Positions 6,158-12,527 of a stretch of 12,600 nt of DNA are shown here, piece by piece (within the stretch, counting starts at the first letter, position 1; each line of letters begins with the position of its first letter). The notes below the pieces were generated by a model. That model was not told the origin of the DNA. It ran no database searches and saw nothing but the letters and a program-made list of their open reading frames with translations. The DNA is from an uncultured Rikenella sp. GTDB lineage: Bacteria > Bacteroidota > Bacteroidia > Bacteroidales > Rikenellaceae. Location of the stretch: NCBI RefSeq assembly GCF_910579375.1, contig NZ_CAJTUJ010000051.1, positions 1 to 12,600 on the forward strand. The letters are read 5' to 3'. Position numbers and translations under genes: made by a program.

Positions 6158-7783
6158 ATGCCCCTCACCGTCGAAATCACCCTCAGCCCCGCCCAAGCCC
6201 AAGACCCCGAAGCCATTCAAGCCGCCGCCCGCCAAGCCGCCGGCATCCGCAACCCCGACGAGATCGCCTTCAGCCGCATCGTGCGCCGCTCCATCGACGC
6301 CCGGCGACACACCAGCGGCCTCCGCAGCGTCCGCATCCAACTCGCCGTCGAACTCTGGCTCGACCGGGAAGGCCGTCCCGACCCCGTCCACCTCGAATGG
6401 GGCGACGTCTCGAACCTTCCCCCCTCCCGCCAAGCCCTTATCATCGGCGCCGGGCCCGCCGGCCTCTTCGCCGCATTAGAACTCATCGAACTCGGCTACC
6501 GCCCCATCCTCCTCGAACGCGGCAAAGACGTCTCCGCCCGGAAAACCGACATCGCCGCCATCCAGCGCAACCAGCCCGTCGACCCCGACTCCAACTACGC
6601 CTTCGGCGAAGGCGGCGCCGGCACCTACTCCGACGGCAAACTCTACACCCGGTCGAAGAAACGCGGCAACTACCGGAAATCCTTAGAGATCCTCCACCAC
6701 CACGGCGCCGACGAATCCATCCTCTACGACACCCACCCCCACATCGGCACCGACCGGCTGCCCCGCGTCATCGCCGCCATCCGCCAGACCATCCTGAACT
6801 CCGGCGGCCGGATCCACTTCAACAGCCGCGTCACCGACCTTCTCCTCAGCCCCGACCGGAGCCGGCTCCTCGGCGTCGTGACCCACGACGGCACCCCCAT
6901 CGAAGCCCCCGTCACCCTCCTCGCCACCGGCCACTCCGCCCGCGACATCTACGACCTCCTCCACCGCCGGTCGATCCACCTCGAATCCAAACCCTTCGCC
7001 ATGGGCCTCCGCGTCGAACACCGCCAGGAGCTCATCGACCGCATCCAATACAAGACCCTCGACCCCGCCCTTCCCCCCGCCGCCTACAGCCTCGTCGCCC
7101 AGGTACCCTCCGGCCTCACCGGGTCTCACGCCCCGAAAACCCGCGGCGTCTACAGCTTCTGCATGTGTCCCGGCGGCTTTATCGTCCCCGCCCTGACCTC
7201 CCCCGGCGAATGCGTCGTGAACGGCATGTCCCCCTCCGGCCGGAACAACATCTTCGCCAACTCCGGCATCGTCACCCAGATCCTGCCCGACGACTACGCC
7301 GACCTCGTCCCCCACTTCGGCCCCCTCGCCGGTCTCCGTTTTCAGGAACAACTGGAGAAGATGGGCTACGCCCAAGGCGGCGGCGCCCAGATCGCACCCG
7401 CCCAGCGGCTCGACGCCTTCGTCCGCGGCGCGAAATGCAGCGACACCCTGCCCACCTCCTACCATCCCGGCCTCACCGCCAGCGACATGGACAAATGGAT
7501 GCCCCGGTTCATCAGCCAAGCCCTTCGCGCCGGCTTCCGCGAATTCGACAAGAAGATGCGCGGCTTCGTCACCCCCGACGCCCAAGTGATCGGCATCGAA
7601 TCTCGCACCAGCTCCCCCGTCCGGATCCCGCGCGACCGCGAGAGCTACATGCACCCTCAAGTCTCCGGCCTCTTTCCCGTCGGCGAAGGAGCCGGTTATG
7701 CCGGCGGCATCATCTCCGCCGCCGTCGACGGCGCCGCCTCTGCCCGCGCCGCCGTCGAATACCTGCGCCGCGAACGCCCCTGA
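6158..7783 (+). CDS. FAD-dependent oxidoreductase (COG2509-like)
   Basis: A 541-residue predicted flavoprotein dehydrogenase. Residues 1-90 form an N-terminal extension typical of this group (LTVEITLSPAQAQDPEAI, and RSIDARR). The dinucleotide-binding loop GAGPAG is at 97-102, with the acidic end of strand 2 at LLERG near 121. FGEGGAGTYSDGKL starts at 149, and YSFCMCPGGFIVPA lies in the middle. The C-terminal FAD-contacting segment GEGAGYAGGIISAAVDGA starts at 509. These blocks match, from memory, the NAD(P)/FAD-dependent oxidoreductases widespread in Bacteroidota, whose substrate is not known to me. I chose the ATG at 6158 because upstream in-frame GTG 6059 would begin inside cassette C1 and add unrelated sequence. 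The gene is 83 bases after C1. No Shine-Dalgarno site or promoter is obvious. Confidence 0.9.
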   Translation: MPLTVEITLSPAQAQDPEAIQAAARQAAGIRNPDEIAFSRIVRRSIDARRHTSGLRSVRIQLAVELWLDREGRPDPVHLEWGDVSNLPPSRQALIIGAGPAGLFAALELIELGYRPILLERGKDVSARKTDIAAIQRNQPVDPDSNYAFGEGGAGTYSDGKLYTRSKKRGNYRKSLEILHHHGADESILYDTHPHIGTDRLPRVIAAIRQTILNSGGRIHFNSRVTDLLLSPDRSRLLGVVTHDGTPIEAPVTLLATGHSARDIYDLLHRRSIHLESKPFAMGLRVEHRQELIDRIQYKTLDPALPPAAYSLVAQVPSGLTGSHAPKTRGVYSFCMCPGGFIVPALTSPGECVVNGMSPSGRNNIFANSGIVTQILPDDYADLVPHFGPLAGLRFQEQLEKMGYAQGGGAQIAPAQRLDAFVRGAKCSDTLPTSYHPGLTASDMDKWMPRFISQALRAGFREFDKKMRGFVTPDAQVIGIESRTSSPVRIPRDRESYMHPQVSGLFPVGEGAGYAGGIISAAVDGAASARAAVEYLRRERP

Positions 7784-7800
7784 CCCTCGACGTGCCGCCC

Positions 7801-7904
7801 GTTACAATATTATGTTGTAACTTTACAACATAATGATGCAATGTTACAACATGATGCAACATGTTGCAACATTGTAACAAAATGTTGCAACATTACATAC
7901 AACA
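7801..7904 (+). repeat. Five-copy 21-bp AT-rich tandem repeat before aroA
   Basis: Imperfect copies begin at 7801, 7822, 7843, 7863 and 7884, giving periods of 21, 21, 20 and 21 bases. The core GTTRCAACAT is itself partly palindromic; ATGTTGCAACAT occurs at 7861-7872 and 7882-7893, and ATGTTACAACAT at 7841-7852. A perfect 11-bp hairpin arm TTATGTTGTAA (7810-7820) pairs with 7823-7833. The AT richness contrasts sharply with the surrounding GC-rich DNA. Spacing of two helical turns would put the dyads on one face of the helix, as in an operator array. Alternatively it is a neutral minisatellite. The last two copies overlap the first ATG of the aroA frame. Confidence 0.85.
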
Positions 7905-9240
7905 AAGCCACAGCAACTTGACAATCAAAGAGATAAAACCCGGCAAGTTATCCGGCCGCATCGCCTCGCCGACCTCGAAGAGCTACGCCCAGCGCGCCTT
8001 GGCCGCCGCCCTCCTCGTCCCCGAATCGGCCCACCCGGCCGGTTGGAGCGAGCTGCGGCGGATGGGCCTCTGCAACGACACCTCCGCCGCTCTGGACGCC
8101 ATCCAGCGTCTGGGCGCCTCCGTCCGCTACGGCGACAACCGCGACACCTACTACATCGAGGGAGGCTTCCTGCGACAGTCTCCCGCCGAGCTGCACATCG
8201 GCGAATCAGGCCTCTCGGCCCGGCTCTTCACCCCCATCGCCTCCCAGAGCCCCACGCCGATCACCATCACCGGCCACGGCTCGATCCTCCGCCGGCCGGT
8301 GGCCGCCTCGATGGTCGAGCCGCTCCGGAGACTCGGCGCCACCGTGACCGACAGCGCAAACGGCTGTCTGCCCCTGACCGTCAGCGGGCCGCTGCGGGGC
8401 GGAACCGTCGAGGTGGACGGCTCGCTCAGCTCGCAATTCATCACCGGCCTGCTGATGGCCTCCCCGCTGTCGTCCTCCGAGACCCGGCTGCTCGTGCGAC
8501 AACCCCGGAGCATCCCTTATCTGGCCATGACTTTGGAGGTGCTGCGGACTTTCGGGATCGAGGTTTCGCACGCCCCGGACTATACAGAATTCGTGATTCC
8601 GGGCGGGCAGCAATATCGTCCGACCGTCTGCTCGATCGAGGGGGACTGGAGCGGCGCCTCGTGCCTGCTGGTGGGCGGCGCGATCGCCTCCGAGCCGCGC
8701 GGAGCGGGAATTATCGTCGAGAACCTCCATCCGCGTTCGTTGCAGGCCGATCGGGCCATCATCACGGCCTTGGAGCGCGCCGGAGCCATACTGGCATCGA
8801 GCAGCCATCTTTGGACGGTCGGTCGCCCGGCGACCCTGCGGAGTTTCGAGTTCGACGCCACGGATTGCCCGGATCTCTTCCCGGCCTTGGCGGCCTTGGC
8901 AGCCTGTTGTAGCGGGACGACGGTTCTGCGCGGCACGAGCCGCCTGACGCACAAAGAGAGCGACCGGGCAGCGACCTTAGCGGCCGAGTTCGGGAAGTTA
9001 GGAGTAGAGATCGACCTCTCGACACCGGACACGATGTCGATTCGGGGGATTTCGACTCCGGACGGCTCCTTGACCGTGCGCGACGCCCGATTAGAGAGCC
9101 ACAACGACCACCGGATCGCGATGGCGACAGCCGTAGCGGCCTTGCGGGCCGACCGTCCGGTGACCATCAGCCATGCAGAGGCGGTCGAGAAGTCCTACCC
9201 GGACTTTTGGAACGACCTCGACACGTTATACACGGCGTAA
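7861..9240 (+). CDS. aroA: 3-phosphoshikimate 1-carboxyvinyltransferase (EPSP synthase)
   Basis: This enzyme transfers the enolpyruvyl group of PEP to shikimate-3-phosphate, the sixth step of the shikimate pathway, in the cytosol. From the ATG at 7861 the protein has 459 residues, longer than the usual 410-430. Visible motifs are PTSKSYAQRA (K40, S41), HIGESGLSARLF (GES at 114-116), the RRPVAASMVEPLRRLGA block, DGSLSSQFITGLLM, DATDCPDLFPAL with the catalytic Asp, LTHKESDR, and SHNDHRIAMA near the end. The extra N-terminus (MLQHCNK-MLQHYIQ) is encoded by the 21-bp repeats and looks non-homologous. ATG 7882 or TTG 7918 (LTIKEIKPGKLSG) are credible alternative starts; family alignment favours a start close to 7918. 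Codon choice becomes less C-rich towards the 3' end. Confidence 0.92.
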   Translation: MLQHCNKMLQHYIQQSHSNLTIKEIKPGKLSGRIASPTSKSYAQRALAAALLVPESAHPAGWSELRRMGLCNDTSAALDAIQRLGASVRYGDNRDTYYIEGGFLRQSPAELHIGESGLSARLFTPIASQSPTPITITGHGSILRRPVAASMVEPLRRLGATVTDSANGCLPLTVSGPLRGGTVEVDGSLSSQFITGLLMASPLSSSETRLLVRQPRSIPYLAMTLEVLRTFGIEVSHAPDYTEFVIPGGQQYRPTVCSIEGDWSGASCLLVGGAIASEPRGAGIIVENLHPRSLQADRAIITALERAGAILASSSHLWTVGRPATLRSFEFDATDCPDLFPALAALAACCSGTTVLRGTSRLTHKESDRAATLAAEFGKLGVEIDLSTPDTMSIRGISTPDGSLTVRDARLESHNDHRIAMATAVAALRADRPVTISHAEAVEKSYPDFWNDLDTLYTA

Positions 9241-9297
9241 GGCGTGCACAGCTTAGGATAGAGACGTCCACAGTAAAGCTTATTTGAATGTGTAGGT

Positions 9298-9330
9298 AGA
9301 CCCGGCCAGCGCATCCCGAAGGGTCTTTTA
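9298..9330 (+). terminator. Weak terminator-like hairpin after aroA
   Basis: AGACCC (9298-9303) pairs with GGGTCT (9321-9326) around a 17-base loop, with TTTTA at 9326-9330. It lies about 60 bases after the aroA stop. The large loop makes it a weak candidate. Confidence 0.4.
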
Positions 9331-9479
9331 TTAGGGTTCTTTCCGTCTTACTAAGTGGGGCCCGCCCGGACAGAGATTTGGGCGTCGGCAGCTGGAGGAT
9401 GCGTTAGCATCCGTCTAAAGTTTTTCTGGTTCTCTTTGTTCACAAAGAGAACAGTTCCAGCTGGGACAATGACCGGATC

Positions 9480-9553
9480 GCGCGCCGCCGCCTAAAGGAG
9501 CGATTCAGCTATTTCGGCGGTAGCCGAATATAGATGAATCGCGCAGGCGCGCG
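9480..9553 (+). repeat. Nested hairpin element (copy F)
   Basis: The left flank is GCGCGCCGCCGCCTAAAG. The middle stem is GCGATTCA (9500-9507) / TGAATCGC (9535-9542). The inner stem is TTCGGC (9513-9518) / GCCGAA (9523-9528) with loop GGTA. The right flank is GCAGGCGCGCG. It is nearly the same sequence as copy D, almost 4 kb away. Confidence 0.87.
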
Positions 9554-9577
9554 GAAAATTCAATCTCGCCCCAAAAT

Positions 9578-9655
9578 CCGTCGCCCGCCCGCTTAAAGGG
9601 CATATTCTGCCGGTTGGCACTTGGCCAACTTAGGCTGAATTGCCGCGGGCGACGG
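9578..9655 (+). repeat. Nested hairpin element (copy G)
   Basis: The outer arms CCGTCGCCCGC (9578-9588) and GCGGGCGACGG (9645-9655) are a perfect 11-bp inverted repeat. Inside them, after CCGCTTAAAG, lies a hairpin built from GGCA, ATTC, GCC and GTTGGC (9613-9618), pairing with GCCAAC (9624-9629) and onward to TGCC (9641-9644). The plan is the one seen in copies C-F (outer arm, CTTAAAG-type spacer on the left only, inner hairpin), with entirely different stem sequences. Confidence 0.75.
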
Positions 9656-9660
9656 AAAAC

Positions 9661-9920
9661 GCGGCGGAGCGAAAGCGGAGCCGCAGTGAGGCGAACACGG
9701 GGCGGAGCTTTGAGCTGGTTCTTGCGATCCTAAAGGGTCGCGCGGGCCGAAGCCTCCGACCGCGGAGGCCCGCAACTCACGATGCTCGTTTTGGGCCCCG
9801 CAGGCTTCGACCCGACAAAACCAAGAGCGAATAGCGCAATTCGCAGAACCGCCAGCCCACCCCCGAAGCACGCAGCCCGAAATCGACAAATTCGGGTAAA
9901 AGCTGCCAATAAAACGCCCT
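9661..9920. other. Gene-free GC-rich stretch with inverted repeats
   Basis: I see no gene. There is a perfect 7-bp hairpin GCCTCCG (9752-9758) / CGGAGGC (9763-9769) with loop ACCG. It sits within a wider inverted repeat in which GGGTCG (9735-9740) can pair with CGACCC (9808-9813) and AAGCCT (9750-9755) with AGGCTT (9802-9807). The inner and outer pairings compete for the same bases. A CCTAAAGGG motif at 9729-9737 resembles the CTAAAG that precedes the nested hairpins elsewhere. Confidence 0.5.
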
Positions 9921-9927
9921 ATGGGCG
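9915..9927 (+). repeat. Small CGCCC/GGGCG hairpin at the head of C2
   Basis: CGCCC (9915-9919) pairs with GGGCG (9923-9927) around TAT, after AATAAAA. Equivalent hairpins are 12311-12325 (after GGTAAA), 5435-5447 (after ATTAAAT) and the complement of 216-230. The stem bases differ among the four copies but each stays paired. Confidence 0.6.
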
Positions 9928-10130
9928 CGGTTCCCGCCCCGGGCTACTGCCACCACGCAGGAGGTTGGTTCGGCGGAGTCGGCGACTACGGCTACAGTTG
10001 GGCGTCAGCGGCCCGTAACATGGAGTCCTATAGCCACGGTTTGTACCTGCACTTCACCTCGAACATTCTTGTTCCGGACAACCTGAGCGCCTGTGCCCAC
10101 GGTCGTCAGTTGCGTTGCCTCTCGGAATAA
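9921..10130 (+). pseudogene. FISUMP-like C-terminal cassette C2
   Basis: The frame has 69 residues from the ATG at 9921 and aligns with the ends of C1 and C3. It has VPAPGYCHHAGG, then GDYGYSWAS, a divergent segment carrying a few extra residues (ARNMESYSHGLYLHFTSN), and the ending HGRQLRCLSE. Signal peptide and upstream domains are missing, so it is unlikely to make a functional surface protein by itself. The final 28 bases through TAAACGG are identical to those of C3. A hairpin follows directly after the stop. I consider it a silent or degenerate fragment. Confidence 0.65.
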
Positions 10131-10133
10131 ACG

Positions 10134-10147
10134 GTGCCGCTCGGCAC
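10134..10147 (+). terminator. Hairpin immediately after the C2 stop
   Basis: GTGCCG (10134-10139) pairs with CGGCAC (10142-10147) around two bases, four bases after the C2 stop codon. There is no T-tract, so it is not a typical terminator. It occupies the position where C3 has a different hairpin with a T-tract. Confidence 0.45.
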
Positions 10148-10159
10148 TCGAAAGATGGC

Positions 10160-10219
10160 TGGAACTACCCTAAATATCCGGCAGCCTCTACCCGAAACAA
10201 CCGGATGGAACTACCCTAA
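10160..10219 (+). repeat. Direct repeat pair downstream of C2
   Basis: The 14-mer TGGAACTACCCTAA occurs at 10160-10173 and again at 10206-10219. The text between, AATATCCGGCAGCCTCTACC, resembles the CCGGCAGCCTCTGCCC found after C3 at 12551-12566. Confidence 0.7.
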
Positions 10220-10268
10220 GCAGAAAGCAGAAACGCCCACAACCTCCAAAAGCGCTACGTCAAACCCC

Positions 10269-11441
10269 CTACCCTTCCGCCTGCAGCACCGACAGAGCCG
10301 TCGCCGCCAGCATCGCCACACCGTACGGAATCGCCCGCTCGTCCGCCACGAATGCCGCATGGTGCAGCGGAGCCGAACTCTCGACCCCCCACCGGAAAAA
10401 CACAGACGGATAACGCACCGAATAAAAACCGAAATCTTCGGCCGTCATCCGCCGCGGAATCTCGGTCACCGCCTCAGAGCCGAACGTTTCGGCAATCGTC
10501 TCCCGAGCCAGCGCTGCCAGACGGGCGTCGTTCTCCACACACGGATAGCCCACCATCAACTCGACCTCCGCCGTACAGCCGTAAGCCTCGACCGTGCGGA
10601 GCGCCACCTCGCGGATCCGGTCGTGCGCACGCGTACGCCACGCCTCGTCCATCGTCCGGAACGTCCCCTCGACCTCGACCCGGTCGGGAATCACGTTCGT
10701 CGCCCCGTCCGCGATCACCCGCCCGAACGACAACACCGACGGCGTAAAAGCATAGCTGTTCCGGCTGACGATCTGCTGCATCGCCACGATCATGGCCGAC
10801 GCCGCCAACACCGGGTCGCTGAGCTCGTGAGGCAACGCTCCGTGTCCGCCGTGTCCCTCCACCACGATGCGAATCTCGTCGGTCGAGGCCATAAACCTCC
10901 CCGCCCGCACGCCGATCTGTCCGACTTTCAGCTCGGGTGAAACATGACCGCCGATAAAAGCCCGCGGTTCGAGCCCGTCGAAGACCCCCTCTTTCAGCAC
11001 CACCGAAGCCCCTCCCGGCCAAAGCTCTTCGCCCGGCTGGAACAGCCCCAGCACCGTCCCGTCGAACGCCTCGCGACGCTCCTGTAACAGCACCAGCGCC
11101 CCCAGCAGAGCCGCCGTGTGGAGGTCGTGTCCGCAGGCGTGCATCACCCCGTCGGGACAGGCAAACGGCAGTCCGGTCGTCTCGGTGATCGGCAGGGCGT
11201 CCATATCGGCCCGCAGCACGACCGGGCGGTCGGGATCGGCCGTCCGACCGTCGATCCGGGCCAGAACGCCGGTTCCGGCCACCTCGCGATACGGAATGCC
11301 GTACGTGTCGAGCACGAGGCGAATGAGCGCCGAGGTGCGGTGTTCTTCGAACGAGAGTTCGGCGTGGCGATGAATCTCGCGCCGCCAGTCTGCGACCTTC
11401 GGGGCGAGCTGACGGGCGGCTTTAAAAATATCCGGTTCCAT
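10269..11441 (-). CDS. M20 family metallo-amidohydrolase/peptidase
   Basis: A 390-residue predicted di-metal hydrolase of the M20D amidohydrolase group, the type that acts on N-acyl amino acids, hippurate or indole-acetyl amino acid conjugates. The exact substrate cannot be read from the sequence. Visible residues are RADMDALP (D79, D81), HACGHD (C103, H105), QPGEE (catalytic E138, metal ligand E139), GGHVSP (H166) and a late LHHAAF (H360/H361). The middle segment GHGGHGALPHELSDPV belongs to the lid/dimerisation domain. No signal peptide is seen, so it is probably cytosolic. I prefer the start MEPDIFKAARQL at 11441; a GTG-like extension to 11462 adds only MRTLAVL. It lies 31 bases downstream of the aquaporin gene on the same strand, so they are likely cotranscribed. 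Its coding strand is G-rich, unlike the C-rich upstream genes. Confidence 0.93.
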   Translation of the reverse strand: MEPDIFKAARQLAPKVADWRREIHRHAELSFEEHRTSALIRLVLDTYGIPYREVAGTGVLARIDGRTADPDRPVVLRADMDALPITETTGLPFACPDGVMHACGHDLHTAALLGALVLLQERREAFDGTVLGLFQPGEELWPGGASVVLKEGVFDGLEPRAFIGGHVSPELKVGQIGVRAGRFMASTDEIRIVVEGHGGHGALPHELSDPVLAASAMIVAMQQIVSRNSYAFTPSVLSFGRVIADGATNVIPDRVEVEGTFRTMDEAWRTRAHDRIREVALRTVEAYGCTAEVELMVGYPCVENDARLAALARETIAETFGSEAVTEIPRRMTAEDFGFYSVRYPSVFFRWGVESSAPLHHAAFVADERAIPYGVAMLAATALSVLQAEG

Positions 11442-11472
11442 AAGTACCGCTAAGGTACGCATTTTTCCGGGT

Positions 11473-12213
11473 TCAGATCAGCAAAAAGAGCAGGGCGGCG
11501 AGCGTCGATCCGCACAGAGGGGCCACGACGGGAATCCAGGCGTAACCCCACTGGCTGCTCCCCTTTGCGGGCCCCATGGGCAACAGGGCGTGCATCAGGC
11601 GGGGGGCGAAGTCGCGGACGGGGTTGATGGCGTATCCGGTGGTACCGCCGAGCGAAAGGCCGATGACCCAGACAATAAAGGCGACGGGCAGGGCACCGAC
11701 GGAACCGAGTCCCACGGGGAGGGTGGTTCCGTCGGTCGGGACGAAGAGGCTGCCGTCGGTGATGTAAAAGATGGCGAAAATCAGGACAAAGGTGGCGATC
11801 AGCTCGCTGGCGAAGTTCAGTGCGCGACGCGGGAGGGCGGGCGCGGTGCAGAAGACGGCGAGCAGGGTGGCCGGGTCTTCGCAGATGCGCAGGTGGGCGT
11901 TATAGAAGACCCACACGAGGGTCGCTCCGAGGGCGGCGCCGAGCAGCTGGGCGGCCACATAGGCGGGCAGGGCGCTCCAGGCGAACTGTCCGGCGAGGGC
12001 GAAACCGAGGCTGACGGCGGGGTTGAGGTGTGCGCCGCTGAAGGGGCCGGCGACGACGACGCCGACGAAGACGGCGAGGGCCCAGCCGGTGGTAATGACG
12101 ATCCATCCGCCGCGGTTCCCTTTGGTGCGGGGCAGGAGGACGTTGGCGACGACGCCGTTGCCCAATAAAATCATCAGTGCGGTGCCGACGAGTTCGGCCA
12201 TAAAGGGTGACAT
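11473..12213 (-). CDS. MIP family aquaglyceroporin (GlpF-type)
   Basis: A 246-residue inner-membrane channel for water, glycerol or similar small solutes. It has six hydrophobic segments: about 4-26, 38-57, 82-104, 134-152, 168-189 and 224-246. It also has the two half-helix motifs of the family. The first is SGAHLNPAVSLG (NPA at 64-66). The second is GYAINPVRDFAPR (197-205), where the expected NPA is NPV. R200 is the selectivity-filter arginine, and the Asp after it is typical of glycerol facilitators. Length is normal for the family. The start ATG (11 bases into the hydrophilic end, MSPFMAELVG) fits the usual short N-terminus. It is followed closely by the M20 amidohydrolase, possibly to take up or release that enzyme's small substrate, which is inference. 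No clear promoter motif was found upstream. Confidence 0.94.
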   Translation of the reverse strand: MSPFMAELVGTALMILLGNGVVANVLLPRTKGNRGGWIVITTGWALAVFVGVVVAGPFSGAHLNPAVSLGFALAGQFAWSALPAYVAAQLLGAALGATLVWVFYNAHLRICEDPATLLAVFCTAPALPRRALNFASELIATFVLIFAIFYITDGSLFVPTDGTTLPVGLGSVGALPVAFIVWVIGLSLGGTTGYAINPVRDFAPRLMHALLPMGPAKGSSQWGYAWIPVVAPLCGSTLAALLFLLI

Positions 12214-12280
12214 AGGCTCCGGTATTTATGGATTGAAAGGTCTGCTCTATTGAGGGGGAAAAACAGTTTTATCAGGGTCG

Positions 12281-12505
12281 GTGTTTATTAGAGCCGAGGC
12301 GGCCGGTAAAGCGCCCTGTGGGCGCACCCCGGGCAACCGCTATACGACGGGCGCACTGAACGATGTCGGGTTCGGCAGTTGTAGCTGGTCTTCTTCTACA
12401 AAGGGCAACCGTGGGTGGGGTTTAAGTTTCAACGTGGCTTGGTTCTACACGAGTTATACGGATCCACGCGCGCTCGGTTTCCAGTTGCGTTGCCTCTCGG
12501 AATAA
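12281..12505 (+). pseudogene. FISUMP-like C-terminal cassette C3
   Basis: The domain part starts near 12323 (RTPGNRYTTGALNDVG), continues SCSWSSSTKGN, then a divergent segment (GLSFNVAWFYTSYTD), and ends ALGFQLRCLSE. TTGALNDVG with CSWSSS is the segment most like normal FISUMP proteins. The upstream frame from GTG 12281 runs through a GAGGCGGCC module motif and the hairpin GCGCCC/GGGCGC (12311-12325), so no true start is evident. By comparison with C2 the reading frame slips at the PAPGY region, supporting a decayed or silent status. It is divergent from the aquaporin gene, about 70 bases away. Confidence 0.65.
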
Positions 12506-12510
12506 ACGGG

Positions 12511-12527
12511 CACCCACAGGGTGTTTT
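12511..12527 (+). terminator. Terminator-like hairpin after C3
   Basis: CACCC (12511-12515) pairs with GGGTG (12519-12523) around ACA and runs into TTTT. It starts five bases after the C3 stop. The stem is short, so the strength is doubtful. Confidence 0.5.

Larger units (their letters stand above)
9380..9660 (+). repeat. Palindromic module block III
   Basis: This non-coding stretch parallels block II. It has a hairpin GGATGC / GCATCC at 9397-9412 (loop GTTA), then AAAGTTTTTCTGG, and an 11-bp perfect hairpin at 9429-9452 (left arm GTTCTCTTTGT, loop TC). AGTTCCAGCTGGGACAA and CGCGCGCCGCCGCCTAAAG follow. The nested hairpins at 9500-9542 and 9599-9644 come next, separated by GCAGGCGCGCGGAAAA and AAAATCCGTCGCCCGCCCG. 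The order agrees with block II up to the first nested hairpin and with the complement of block I after it. Stem sequences at equivalent positions differ while remaining paired. Confidence 0.8.

Noticed and set aside
6397..7833. Long plus-strand open frame in another phase over the oxidoreductase
   Set aside because: The translation is almost only Arg, Pro and His, which is a frame-shifted shadow of GC-rich coding sequence.
7801..7904. CRISPR array
   Set aside because: Units of 20-21 bases are contiguous with no unique spacers, so this is a tandem repeat.
9578..9655. Integron attC site
   Set aside because: Strong hairpins are present, but I could not find properly placed RYYYAAC/GTTRRRY core sites, and no integrase is in the window.
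9921..10130. Diversity-generating retroelement variable region
   Set aside because: Cassette differences include length changes and are not confined to template-adenine-type positions, and no reverse transcriptase or template repeat is seen here. It is kept only as something to check.
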